This document shows, piece by piece, positions 22,627 to 34,412 of a stretch of 64,000 nt of DNA (the first letter of the stretch is position 1; each line of letters begins with the position of its first letter). The position numbers and the translations under genes were made by a program. A model generated the notes under the pieces. It was given only the letters and a program-made list of their open reading frames with translations, was not told the origin of the DNA and did not search any database. The DNA lies in NCBI GenBank assembly GCA_031423015.1, contig JANPER010000122.1:124001-188000 (forward strand). Direction: 5' to 3'. Source of the DNA: DATGPD01 sp031423015. GTDB lineage: Bacteria; Planctomycetota; UBA1135; UBA2386.

Positions 22627-25502
22627 GCTAGGGCCTCCGAGCGGTCAAGGGTGAGCAACTTGTGCAGCTCATCGTTCGACAACTCCGTCAACCAAGACTC
22701 ACCTGCGCCCAGCAGATCGCCAGCAACTTGACGCTTGCGTTCCAACATCGTCTGGATCCGCTCTTCCAGTGTGCCGACGCACACGAACTTGTGGACAAAC
22801 ACGTTCCGCTGTTGGCCGATTCTGAACGCGCGATCGGTCGCTTGATCCTCGACCGCTGGATTCCACCACCGGTCGAAGTGAAAGACACGGTTGGCGGCTG
22901 TCAGATTGAGGCCCGTGCCGCCGGCCTTGAGAGACAGGACGAAGATCTTGGGCCCATCTTCGGCCGCAAGTTGGAACTCCGCCACCATGGTCTCGCGCTC
23001 CTTCTGCGGAACGCCGCCGTGCAAGAACAGCACCTTGCCCTCCATGACGGCTTCGAGATGCGCTCGCAGCAGCAAGCCCATCTCTTTGAACTGCGTGAAC
23101 ACGAGGCTGCGGTCACCCTCTTCAATGGCCTCTTGCAGCATCTCGGTCAGGAGATCGAGCTTGCCCGAGCGCGACGGCAACGCCGATCCGTCGCCGAGAT
23201 AGTGCGCAGGGTGGTTGCAGATTTGCTTGAGGCGCAGCAGCGTCGTGAGGATCGCACCCCGACGCTGCATGCCCTCCACCTGTTCCAGCTCATCGAGACC
23301 GCGCCGCACTACACTCTCGTACAACACCGCCTGCTCACGCGTCAGCGTCGCGTTGACGACCTGCTCCGACTTCTCCGGCAAATCGTTGACGATCTCGGGA
23401 TCGGTCTTGAGGCGACGAAGCACGAAGGGCCGCACCAGACGTGCGAGGGTGCTCATTGAACTCCGACTGCGTTGCTTGACGATTGGGTGCTCCAGCGTCT
23501 GCACGAACTGCGTTCGCGTGCCAAGCAACCCCTCGTTCAAGATGTCCATGATGGACCACAGGTCCAGCGGCCGATTCTCCAACGGCGTGCCGGTCAACGC
23601 CACGCGAAAGCCAGAGTGCAACGCGCGCGCCGCTTTGGATTGCCGAGTGGTCGGGTTCTTGACGTTCTGCGCTTCGTCGAGGATCACGCCCTGATACTCG
23701 GGAGCCAGTATCACTTCACTATCTCGCTGCAGCAGATTGTAGCTCGTGAGCACAACGTCATGCTGGGCGAGCATCGTCGCATATTCTTCGGTCGTCGCCG
23801 CGCGACCCTTGCCGTGATGCATTACCACTCGCAGCGATGGCGCAAACCGGTGGATCTCGCGCCGCCAGTTGCCAAGGACGCTTACTGGACAAACGACCAG
23901 CACAGCTCCGCGGCGGCGCTCGTCTCGGCGCCAATCCAAGACCAGCGCAATCGCTTGAACAGTCTTGCCGAGCCCCATGTCATCGGCCAAGCACACACCA
24001 AACCCCTGGTCAGCAAGGTAGTAGGCCCATGAATGCCCACGTGTTTGATATGGCCTGAGTTCGCCGTGGAAGTCATCTGGACACGCGCGCATCTCGACGT
24101 GACGCGCGCGTTCCAAGTTCTCCATCAGCTCTTCCAGGCGCGGTGTCGCTCCAATTGACTCCAACGCCAGCCCATGCAGGTGGGTCGCGCCGCCGAGCCG
24201 CAAGCGCAGGGCCTCGAAAAAGCTGATCTTGTGGCCTTCGGTACCCTCCCGTCGCTTGAAGCGCTGCAGCGCTTCACGGTCCTTGGGGGCGATCAGCACC
24301 GCCTTCTTGTCGATGATCACGAGGGGCGACGTCGAATCGACCAGCCGATCGAACTCCGCCTTGCTGAGTTCACGGTCTCCGAGCGCGACGCTCCACTGGA
24401 ACTCGAACCACGGTCGATCGCCACTGCCCGGCACCTCGACGAGGTTGACGCGCGCGGCAATGCGTTGCGCGGTCTCGTTGCCTGGCACACGAAGGATGAA
24501 GCCCTCCGACTCCAGGAGCGGCATATGGTCGAGCACGCTGTCGAGTTCCATGCGGCTCAGCGAGGCCCGCCCGTCCACCATGTTCATGGCGCGCCGAATC
24601 ACACCAACGCGCGCCGCCACGTTGTCCAATCGCACGCGCAGACGCCGCAGAGCCTCGCGGTCGTGCATGTCAGGAAAGAGACGGGAGCGCTCACGTTCCG
24701 CGAGCTGTTCCAGTGGGAGTTCAACCGCGACGTCAGGAGCCGGACGGAAGGTCAACAGGATGGCGAACGGCACCCCCTCTTCGAGTTCGCGCTCCGGCAC
24801 GTGAATCTCCAGGACCGGACAAAGGTCACGGTGCCAAAAATCGCGCGGCAGCGGCTCGGGTTGCAACGCCGGTTCGCGGGGCGTGTAGTTCGGAGCCAAC
24901 ACGTCGAGCGCATGCCCAACGAAGCTGACAGCCAAGTTGCGGTAGGTCACCGCGTACACGGGGTCCTCCTGTGCTGGCGGGCGAGCGGTCTGCAAACTCT
25001 CAGGCGACAATTGGGCTACCGCTCGCAGCGTCGCGATGGTCGCGGGCTGCCAAGCGGGCACAAAACGCAACAACTTGTGATCGGGGCGCGCGGCGGCGAA
25101 GTCGCCACGGCGCAGCATCGAGTACACGAGGCGAGCAGCCGCGCTCAGGAAGCGGGCGCCGGGGGAGCCCTCCGTCGAACGACTCTGCGCCAGGTAGGGA
25201 ACCGCGACCGATAGGGGCAGGGCCACCCCGGGGATGCGCCAAAGCGCCGGCACGACCCGGTCGTTCGTCTCACTCTCCGAGCGACCATCGACTGTCGTGA
25301 GCGGCCGCAGGGCAAGCTCTTCGGTGGGCAAGAGAATGTCGAACTCGCGAGCTTCGCCTTGGCCGCGCAGTTCCTCTGGCAACTTGGCGCGCGCAGCCTC
25401 CACCCCAGCCTCGTCGTAGAACACGACGCGAGCGTCCGCCGGGTAGCGTGTGTGCAGATAGGCGGCGTCCACAGGAACAGTTAGGCGAGCAAGCCTGGGC
25501 AC
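22623..25502 (-). CDS. SNF2/HepA-type DEAD-like helicase
   Basis: 959 residues. The helicase core shows LADDMGLGKTVQAIALVL (Walker A), LTSYNLL, ILDEAQNVKNP (Walker B as DEAQ), LTGTPLEN, FVLRRLK, HGGVPQKERE, LKAGGTGLNLTAAN and DRAFRIGQQRNVFVHKF. The first 480 or so residues form the N-terminal region common to bacterial SNF2 proteins paired with SWIM proteins. It probably remodels or translocates on double-stranded DNA. Start is GTG at 25502, 22 nt downstream of the cox operon end. It might be read through from that operon, but I regard it as a separate functional unit. Overlaps the SWIM gene by 4 nt. Confidence 0.93.
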   Translation of the reverse strand: MPRLARLTVPVDAAYLHTRYPADARVVFYDEAGVEAARAKLPEELRGQGEAREFDILLPTEELALRPLTTVDGRSESETNDRVVPALWRIPGVALPLSVAVPYLAQSRSTEGSPGARFLSAAARLVYSMLRRGDFAAARPDHKLLRFVPAWQPATIATLRAVAQLSPESLQTARPPAQEDPVYAVTYRNLAVSFVGHALDVLAPNYTPREPALQPEPLPRDFWHRDLCPVLEIHVPERELEEGVPFAILLTFRPAPDVAVELPLEQLAERERSRLFPDMHDREALRRLRVRLDNVAARVGVIRRAMNMVDGRASLSRMELDSVLDHMPLLESEGFILRVPGNETAQRIAARVNLVEVPGSGDRPWFEFQWSVALGDRELSKAEFDRLVDSTSPLVIIDKKAVLIAPKDREALQRFKRREGTEGHKISFFEALRLRLGGATHLHGLALESIGATPRLEELMENLERARHVEMRACPDDFHGELRPYQTRGHSWAYYLADQGFGVCLADDMGLGKTVQAIALVLDWRRDERRRGAVLVVCPVSVLGNWRREIHRFAPSLRVVMHHGKGRAATTEEYATMLAQHDVVLTSYNLLQRDSEVILAPEYQGVILDEAQNVKNPTTRQSKAARALHSGFRVALTGTPLENRPLDLWSIMDILNEGLLGTRTQFVQTLEHPIVKQRSRSSMSTLARLVRPFVLRRLKTDPEIVNDLPEKSEQVVNATLTREQAVLYESVVRRGLDELEQVEGMQRRGAILTTLLRLKQICNHPAHYLGDGSALPSRSGKLDLLTEMLQEAIEEGDRSLVFTQFKEMGLLLRAHLEAVMEGKVLFLHGGVPQKERETMVAEFQLAAEDGPKIFVLSLKAGGTGLNLTAANRVFHFDRWWNPAVEDQATDRAFRIGQQRNVFVHKFVCVGTLEERIQTMLERKRQVAGDLLGAGESWLTELSNDELHKLLTLDRSEALA

Positions 25503-25524
25503 GCCTGAGCGGCCCCGGACAGGA

Positions 25525-25929
25525 TCAATGGTCCGACCGCAACGAGCTGGGGTACACGCCCTGAGTCACCGGTGCTCGTTGCGTCAACGTCGGATCCGTG
25601 TCACCACGCGTGCTCCAGTCGGCAATCGTGAACAGGAACAACAGCGACAGGAACACGAACGAGCTGAGGATGAACAGGATGTTGGTCGCGGTGTCGTGCT
25701 TGAGGTGCATGAACCAGATCATCACCAAGCTCAACTTGATTACCGCGATGAACATCGCGACGAAGAGGTTTGCCCCGCCGAAGTCGACGCGCGACACGGC
25801 GACCGTGATGATGGTCAAGATCAGCAATGCGACCAGCACCTTGAGCAAGGTACCGGCCGACGACACGTGCGACACATGCATGCCATGCGCATGCGCATGC
25901 GCATCGTGAGCGGTTGCGTGAGCAGACAT
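25525..25929 (-). CDS. Cytochrome c oxidase subunit IV-like (caa3), His-rich N-terminus
   Basis: About 134 residues from the ATG at 25929 (MSAHATAHDAHAHAHG), which overlaps the subunit III stop as TGATG. The His/Ala-rich N-terminus gives way to three hydrophobic segments (LLKVLVALLILTIITVAV, LFVAMFIAVIKLSLVMIWFMHL and LFILSSFVFLSLLFLFTIAD). FMHLKHD matches the COX4_pro type subunit IV. It stabilises the haem-copper oxidase. The repeated His-Ala codons create short ATGCGC-like DNA repeats (25882-25905). Last gene of the respiratory operon. Confidence 0.9.
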   Translation of the reverse strand: MSAHATAHDAHAHAHGMHVSHVSSAGTLLKVLVALLILTIITVAVSRVDFGGANLFVAMFIAVIKLSLVMIWFMHLKHDTATNILFILSSFVFLSLLFLFTIADWSTRGDTDPTLTQRAPVTQGVYPSSLRSDH

Positions 25930-26629
25930 CAGGGCACCAGGTAGAGCAGGGGGAAAAGGAAGATCCAGATGATGTCGACGATGTGCCAATAGAGACCGAC
26001 CAAGTCGATCGGTAGATAGTGGCCGCTGTGGTAGCGCCCCCTGGCGACACCGATGGCATACCAGGTGATAACCACCATGCCCCCAAGCACGTGGACGCCG
26101 TGCAAGCCCGTCATCGTGAAGTAGATGCTGAAGAACATCGACGGCTGACCGCCGTTGGCGATCAACGCGTTCAGCACTTCAGCCTCGGGGCCATGTGGAT
26201 GGAACCACGCTGTCGGCAAGGTGCCGTGCTCGATCTTGGCCGAGTACTCGAAGTACTTCACCACCATGAATGCGCCGCCGCAGAGCACCGTGATGATCAG
26301 CCAATTGAAGCATGCGGTCTTCTTGCTGAGCTGAGCTGCGCGGACGCCCATGGCCATCGTCCACGAGCTGAGCAGCAACACGCTTGTATTCAGCGCGCCC
26401 AGCTTCCAGCTCAGCATCTCACCGCAGACCTTGAAGGTCTCTGGGTAGGCGCCGTGGTAGTAGATGTAGGCGGCGAACAGGCCACCGAAGAGCAGGACTT
26501 CCGTCGCCAGGAACAGCCAGAAGCCCAGCTTCGCCGCCTGGAACTCTTGCTCCCAGGTCTTGAAGTGATGCGCGACGTTGTGCGGGACAAAGCCCGTCGG
26601 CGTCGGGGTGGCGTGTGAGTGTGCGTCGC

Positions 26630-26633
<4 letters not shown>
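25929..26633 (-). CDS. ctaE: Cytochrome c oxidase subunit III
   Basis: 234 residues, with a polar His-containing N-terminus (MSDAHSHATPTPTGFVPHNV) and then seven or so membrane helices. LGFWLFLATEVLLFGGLFAAYIYYH is the conserved first helix, FSIYFTMTGLHGVHVLGG the conserved internal helix, and YWHIVDIIWIFLFPLLYL the C-terminal helix. Family-typical length for caa3-type oxidases. Overlaps subunit I by 4 nt (ATGA) and subunit IV by 1 nt, so it lies in the middle of a tightly packed operon. Confidence 0.95.
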
Positions 26634-28267
<1,634 letters not shown>

Positions 28268-28277
28268 GGTGCTGCCC

Positions 28278-29273
28278 TCACTTGAGTGTCTTGACGTATT
28301 CCATGATGAGCTTCACCTCATCTTCGGTGATGGCTTGTGGCGCCATTGCGCCACGTATGTAGCCCTTCACCGTCTTTTCGAGCGGCTTCAGCACCGACTC
28401 GATGAAGTACTTCTCATCGACGACAATCTTGGTGCCGTCGATCATCTCTTCTTCGCGACCCCACAAGCCAACGAAGCTCGGGCAGGGCGCGCGCATGTTC
28501 GCGTCGGTGGTCGAATGGCAGGCAACGCAGCCCTTGGCCACATACTTACGCTTGCCGCGCTCAGGCAACGGGAGAGTCGGGTCGTCCTTCGGCCCGTAGT
28601 CCAGGTTCTTGGTCCCGCGCTCGAACTCGTCTGCGCTGACCACATGAATCTCACCGATCATGAAGGAGTGCCGCTCACCACAGTACTCCGTGCAGAACAA
28701 CGGGAAGATGCCGATCTTGGTGGCCTCGAACCACACCATCTGCAGGCGCCCCGGCAACACATCGCGCTTCACCCGCATCGCCGGCAGGAAGAAGCTGTGC
28801 AGCACATCTTCCGACGACATGATGAACTTCACTGGCTTGCCCAGCGGCACGTAGATCGTGTTGGTCAGCGGCTCGCTGTGGTTGGGATGCGTGATCGACC
28901 ACGACCACTTGCGTGCCCGCACCTGGTAGCTGAGCGCATCGGGCGGCGCTACGGTCATATCGAGGCAGCCACGCCAACCCCAGGCAAAGATGATCATCAC
29001 CAGGATCAGCGGCACCACTGTCCAGGTCACCTCGAGCGGCGTGTTGTGCGTCTCGTTGCCCGCTGCCGGTTGATCCTCGGTCCTACGCCGCCACTTGACC
29101 ACCGAGTACAGCAGGACCCCGGTGATCAGAACGAAGAAGAAGATCGAGATCCAGAAGGTGAACTCGTACAGCCCGTCGATGTCCTCGGCGAACGTCGACA
29201 CCTGAGGCGGCATGCCCCAGGCGGTGTCGGGCAGCGTCGAGCGGGGCTGCGTCGGGTCTTGTTGAAATAGCAT
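28278..29273 (-). CDS. ctaC: Cytochrome c oxidase subunit II with fused cytochrome c (caa3 type)
   Basis: About 331 residues. Two N-terminal membrane helices (FWISIFFFVLITGVLLYSVV, VTWTVVPLILVMIIFAWGW) precede the CuA domain: ARKWSWS, and CTEYCGERHSFM with the full Cys-x3-Cys-x3-His-x2-Met CuA set. A C-terminal class I cytochrome c has VAKGCVACHS and a distal-ligand Met probably in the GAMAPQAI segment. The fused haem is the caa3 hallmark. ATG at 29273 overlaps the SCO stop (TGATG); the GTG one codon earlier is possible. Confidence 0.96.
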   Translation of the reverse strand: MLFQQDPTQPRSTLPDTAWGMPPQVSTFAEDIDGLYEFTFWISIFFFVLITGVLLYSVVKWRRRTEDQPAAGNETHNTPLEVTWTVVPLILVMIIFAWGWRGCLDMTVAPPDALSYQVRARKWSWSITHPNHSEPLTNTIYVPLGKPVKFIMSSEDVLHSFFLPAMRVKRDVLPGRLQMVWFEATKIGIFPLFCTEYCGERHSFMIGEIHVVSADEFERGTKNLDYGPKDDPTLPLPERGKRKYVAKGCVACHSTTDANMRAPCPSFVGLWGREEEMIDGTKIVVDEKYFIESVLKPLEKTVKGYIRGAMAPQAITEDEVKLIMEYVKTLK

Positions 29274-30160
29274 CACGGAGTCACCTCGCGTGGATGGACA
29301 GTGACGTCGGGCACGCTCGGCTGGCTACGGCGTCGCTCACGTCGCCACATGGCGAGCAGAAGGAGAGAAAGACCTATCAGCGTGGCGACGCCGCCGACTT
29401 GCATCACGGCGATCGCCAGAACCTTGTATTCGCGCGTGGTCGGGTCGTAAGCGTAGCACGACACCAGCAGACGCTCGGCAAAGCTACCGACCTTGCCCTG
29501 TGCCGATTCCACGATGCCAAAGCGCAGGTCGCGCTTGTCGTAGACATAGCCGTAGAGGTAGCGCATTACCTTGCCCTCGGGCGACAAGAGGATCGTCACT
29601 GCCTCGTGGTCGAAGTCCTTGCTGTGTTCGTTCCAGGCAAAGCCGAAGCCCACCGAGCGGCACAGCGCATCGATCGCCGCCTGGTCGCCGGTGTGCAGGT
29701 GCCACGGCGCCAGCGACAACGCGGGGTAGGAATCGACGTAGGACTGCTTCTTCGCGTTCGCCAACTCGGGCGTCTCGCGCGCATCGAAACTCACGGTCAC
29801 CACGTCGTACTCCTGACCGGGCTGCATCGGCAGCTCGGCCAGGCCATTGATCAGGCCACTCAAGACCGCGCCACAAACACGCGGGCAACCGAAATAGCCG
29901 AGGTTCAACACAACGGGGCGCTTGCCCGAGAACCAGTCGCCGCTGTGCACGGTGCGACCGTCCTCGGTCACGAACGTGAGATCCTTGGGCACGGCGAGCC
30001 CAAGCTTTTCCTGCACCACGATCTTGCCGTCGACGAACTCTTGCCCGCCGCCGATGCCCTGCGCCGGCAGCGTCAGCGCCGAACCGGCGGACCAGAGCAT
30101 GGTCGCGGCCAACGCGCGGATCGCGCGGGCGTGGACGGCTCTCTGGGTTGGCGTGGTCAT
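29273..30160 (-). CDS. SCO1/SenC copper chaperone, with C-terminal membrane helix
   Basis: 295 residues. After a signal-like N-terminus comes the thioredoxin-fold SCO domain with LNLGYFGCPRVCGAVLSGL, the Cys-x3-Cys copper site, and a later conserved His in EHSKDFDHEAVTILL. Assists assembly of CuA in subunit II. Near the C-terminus there is a hydrophobic helix (LAIAVMQVGGVATLIGLSLLLLAMW) followed by an Arg-rich tail, so this is a C-terminally anchored form. Lies between the small membrane protein and subunit II. Confidence 0.93.
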   Translation of the reverse strand: MTTPTQRAVHARAIRALAATMLWSAGSALTLPAQGIGGGQEFVDGKIVVQEKLGLAVPKDLTFVTEDGRTVHSGDWFSGKRPVVLNLGYFGCPRVCGAVLSGLINGLAELPMQPGQEYDVVTVSFDARETPELANAKKQSYVDSYPALSLAPWHLHTGDQAAIDALCRSVGFGFAWNEHSKDFDHEAVTILLSPEGKVMRYLYGYVYDKRDLRFGIVESAQGKVGSFAERLLVSCYAYDPTTREYKVLAIAVMQVGGVATLIGLSLLLLAMWRRERRRSQPSVPDVTVHPREVTP

Positions 30161-30199
30161 GAGGGCGTAACGTGTCTCGACGTCGATCGTTTCAGGTGT

Positions 30200-30535
30200 T
30201 CACTTGGTCGCGAGTCGGCGCATCGCTTCGTCGATCGAAATGCGCTGGTTGCCCGAACCGAGGTCTTCGGTCTTCGTCAGCTCAGCTGCTTCGGTGGCGC
30301 GCAGGGCGTTCAGCTCAGTCGTTTCACGATCGAAGATCTTGGCTTGGTGTTCTTGCTCGAGGACGTAGGCGAATGCCGCGGCCAAGAGACCCATGCTGAG
30401 GAAGACGCCGACGGTGAACGCCGCCACCGACAACACGGTTTTCTTGCCGTCGATGTCGTGCAGCGGGTCGATCGGCTGGACCTGCGCGGAGTCACCGGCG
30501 TGTCCTGCATGCAAGGCTGGCTTGTGCGAACCCAT
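30200..30535 (-). CDS. Small one-helix membrane protein between actF and sco
   Basis: 111 residues with a polar N-terminus (MGSHKPALHAGHAGDSAQ), a single membrane helix (TVLSVAAFTVGVFLSMGLLAAAFAYVL) and a charged helical C-terminus (ETTELNALRATEAAELTKTEDL). Its start is 2 nt after the actF stop and its stop is 39 nt before sco, so it belongs to the operon. I do not recognise it as any named ACIII or oxidase subunit. A role in complex assembly or as an accessory subunit is a context-based inference. Confidence 0.75.
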   Translation of the reverse strand: MGSHKPALHAGHAGDSAQVQPIDPLHDIDGKKTVLSVAAFTVGVFLSMGLLAAAFAYVLEQEHQAKIFDRETTELNALRATEAAELTKTEDLGSGNQRISIDEAMRRLATK

Positions 30536-30537
30536 GG

Positions 30538-31794
30538 CTAGACGTTGTGGAAGTGCAGCGACTCGGCGAGGCGCGGATCACGCTCGGGGACCAGCGGCGT
30601 GCGACGCAGCGTGGTGAGCGTGGCGCCGACGATGAGCGCGGCGATGCCGAAGAGACAGGTGAAATCCAAGAAGTGCCAGTGGTAGCCCGGCGCGTGGTGA
30701 CCCTCGCCCGTCGGATGCCAGTTGGGCATCACCAGGAAGAGCATGTCGATCCAGTGCATCCCGAGCATGAAGATCGCGGCCAGCGCCAGCGTGTAGCGAT
30801 TGCGCTTGATGTGCCGCGACATCAGGAAGACGAACGGGACAAAGAAATGGCCGACGAGCAGCAGCGTCCCCATCCATCGCCAGTTGCCCTCGGTGCGGTG
30901 GGCGAAGAAGCCAGTCTCTTCGGGCAGGTTCGCGTACCAGATCAGGATGTACTGCGAGAAGTTCGTGTAGGCCCAGAAGACCATGAACGCGAACATCAGC
31001 TTGCCCATGTCGTGGTAGTGCTCGGTCGTGACGGCTTCCTTGAGGTAGCCCTGCCTACCGAGAAACATGCACAACAACGCCAGCAGCGCCATCAGCGCCA
31101 TCAGGCCGCCAGCGATGTAACAGACGCCGAAGATCGTCGAGAACCAGTGCGGGTCGAGCGACATGATCCAGTCGATCGACGCAAACGTCGCCGTGAGCGC
31201 TAGCAACAATGTGCAAGGCGCGGCAACACGCGCCATCCGCAGCGTCAGCCGCGCGTCGCCACTCTTGTCTTGTGCCAGCGAGGCTCGCTTGAAGAACATC
31301 GCCAGGCTGATCCAAATCGCGAAGTAGATACCCGCGCGCAAGAACCAAAAGCCGACGTTGAGGTATGGCTTCTTGCCCTGCAGGACGAGATCCTCAGGGT
31401 GGGCGTCCATGTCCACCCAGTGGTGGTACAGGTCGTGGTCGCCCACCGCGATCGGCACGAACAGCAAGGCCATCAACCACATCGTGCCGGCCACGTGCTC
31501 GGCGATGCGACGCACCACAACCGACCAGCCCGCGCGGGTGAGGTGCTGGATCATCACGAAGAGCAGCGCGCCCAACACGATGCCGAGGCCCCACACGTAG
31601 GCCGTGAGGTACGCGTGCAGGAAGCGCACGCGATCGGTCGTGTAGCCAATCAGCAGGCTCGCGACGAGCAAGAGAACGCCGGCCGCGAGCAGCATGCGGG
31701 CGTGGCCACTCAGTGCACCCTCGTGCACTCGAGTCACCAGCTTGGGAGCAACTTGCTCGACAGTTGGCGCGACAGTGGAGGCGACGGAGGTCAT
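30538..31794 (-). CDS. actF: Alternative Complex III subunit ActF (NrfD-like quinol-binding protein)
   Basis: 418 residues. About ten membrane helices, with segments such as AAGVLLLVASLLIGYTTDRVRFLHAYLTAYVWGLGIVLGALLFVMIQHLT and WRWMGTLLLVGHFFVPFVFLMSRHIKRN, resemble ActF. ActF is one of the two NrfD-like membrane subunits of the quinol:cytochrome c oxidoreductase and contacts the quinol side. ATG at 31794 sits just after the actE stop. It is downstream of actA-E in the family order. Confidence 0.93.
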   Translation of the reverse strand: MTSVASTVAPTVEQVAPKLVTRVHEGALSGHARMLLAAGVLLLVASLLIGYTTDRVRFLHAYLTAYVWGLGIVLGALLFVMIQHLTRAGWSVVVRRIAEHVAGTMWLMALLFVPIAVGDHDLYHHWVDMDAHPEDLVLQGKKPYLNVGFWFLRAGIYFAIWISLAMFFKRASLAQDKSGDARLTLRMARVAAPCTLLLALTATFASIDWIMSLDPHWFSTIFGVCYIAGGLMALMALLALLCMFLGRQGYLKEAVTTEHYHDMGKLMFAFMVFWAYTNFSQYILIWYANLPEETGFFAHRTEGNWRWMGTLLLVGHFFVPFVFLMSRHIKRNRYTLALAAIFMLGMHWIDMLFLVMPNWHPTGEGHHAPGYHWHFLDFTCLFGIAALIVGATLTTLRRTPLVPERDPRLAESLHFHNV

Positions 31795-31795
31795 A

Positions 31796-32416
31796 TCAGT
31801 CCTTGGGAACCTTCATCCGGAACTGCAGGGCGCGGATGTAGTGCGCGATCGCCCAGCGATCGTGCCAATCGACCTGGTGCGCATAGCTCGGCATCGTCGT
31901 GAAACCATCGGTGATGGCGCCCACGATGCGACCGAGCGGCAGGTCGACGCGCTCGCCCTCGTAGAACGAGGGCACTCCGGTCGCCGTCGGCCAACGCAGA
32001 CCGACCAGGCCCTTGCCGGCGCCCGTACGGTCATGGCAAGGCGCGCAGTTGATGTTGTAGCGCTCACGCCCGCGCTCCAGATCGGCGAGCGTCGCGTCGA
32101 ACGGACTCTTGGTGACCCAGGTCACCACACCGTCGGCGGCCGTGTCCTTGTAGTGGAACAAGGCGCCCTCCTGGATCGAGCCGCGCCTGACGGAGCCAGC
32201 CGGCGCCATACGCATCGACATCCCGTCTTTCCAGAACTTCGAGTCCGCCTGCGCTCGGAGCTTGGGTTGGAAGTCCATGTCGAGGACCAGGTGGACCGGC
32301 GGCTTCTTCGACACACCGCCGCGACAGCCGACGGACACGAGCGCCGCCAGCGTGAGCACGCCGATTGTCTTTCCGATTGTCCTTCCGAGAGTCACTGCGA
32401 GGTTATTGCTCTTCAT
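31796..32416 (-). CDS. actE: Alternative Complex III cytochrome c lipoprotein ActE
   Basis: About 206 residues from the ATG at 32416 (MKSNNLAVTLGRTIGKT). VLTLAALVSVGCRGG gives a lipobox, so the haem domain is tethered to the membrane. One haem-binding motif is visible, NCAPCHDRTG, with a plausible distal Met in TTMPSYAHQ. ActE is the monohaem subunit that hands electrons on to a cytochrome c partner. Ends 1 nt before the actF start. The longer open frame to 32677 overlaps actD. Confidence 0.94.
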   Translation of the reverse strand: MKSNNLAVTLGRTIGKTIGVLTLAALVSVGCRGGVSKKPPVHLVLDMDFQPKLRAQADSKFWKDGMSMRMAPAGSVRRGSIQEGALFHYKDTAADGVVTWVTKSPFDATLADLERGRERYNINCAPCHDRTGAGKGLVGLRWPTATGVPSFYEGERVDLPLGRIVGAITDGFTTMPSYAHQVDWHDRWAIAHYIRALQFRMKVPKD

Positions 32417-32418
32417 GA

Positions 32419-32948
32419 TCACTCGTCCTCGATCAGCTCGACTTGCTCGCCGCCGACTTCCTGCAACGCATGCACGGTGCGCGTTTGGTCGAACTTCGGG
32501 TCGGTCGACTCGACCGACAAAAAGAAGCGATCGTCCGTCGCGCGATGGAACGTGGTGTGCTTGAAGAGAGGGTTGTGCCAGCGCGGCAGGTTGTTGACGC
32601 CCAGCATGGCGAACAGCGCGCCGAACGACGCGAGGAGCACCATGCACTCGAAGGTGACCGGAATCGTCGAGGGCCACGCGTACGGCGGCTTGCCGCTGAC
32701 CCAGATCGGGTAGTCATACGCATTCATCCACCACATCATGACCTGCGCGCCAGCGATGCCGCACAGCCCGCCGAAGGCTGCAACCCAACCGACGTGACTG
32801 GAGCCCTGCTTGAGCACGTGCTCGAGCCCGTGCACTGGGAACGGCGTGTGCGCGTCGACCTTGGTGTAGCCCTGGTCGATGATCTTCTTGGCGGCGCTGT
32901 AGATCGCGGCGGCCGAGTCGAACTCGGCGATGACACCCCATTTGCGGT

Positions 32949-32952
<4 letters not shown>
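32419..32952 (-). CDS. actD: Alternative Complex III subunit ActD (DUF3341)
   Basis: 177 residues from the ATG at 32952 (MNRKWGVIAEFDSAAAIYSAAKKI), which starts a typical DUF3341 protein. There is a ferredoxin-like N-terminal domain (ADA..AAKKIIDQGYTKVDAHTPFPVHGLE) followed by two membrane helices (WVAAFGGLCGIAGAQVMMWW, PVTFECMVLLASFGALFAMLGV). Length is normal. ATGA overlap with the actC stop. The frame up to 33357 lies within actC and is not the gene. Confidence 0.95.
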
Positions 32953-34409
<1,457 letters not shown>

Positions 34410-34412
34410 GGG

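Noticed and set aside
25882..25905. Repeated ATGCGC sequence
   Set aside because: It encodes the His-Ala repeat at the start of oxidase subunit IV, so it is a coding repeat, not a regulatory array.
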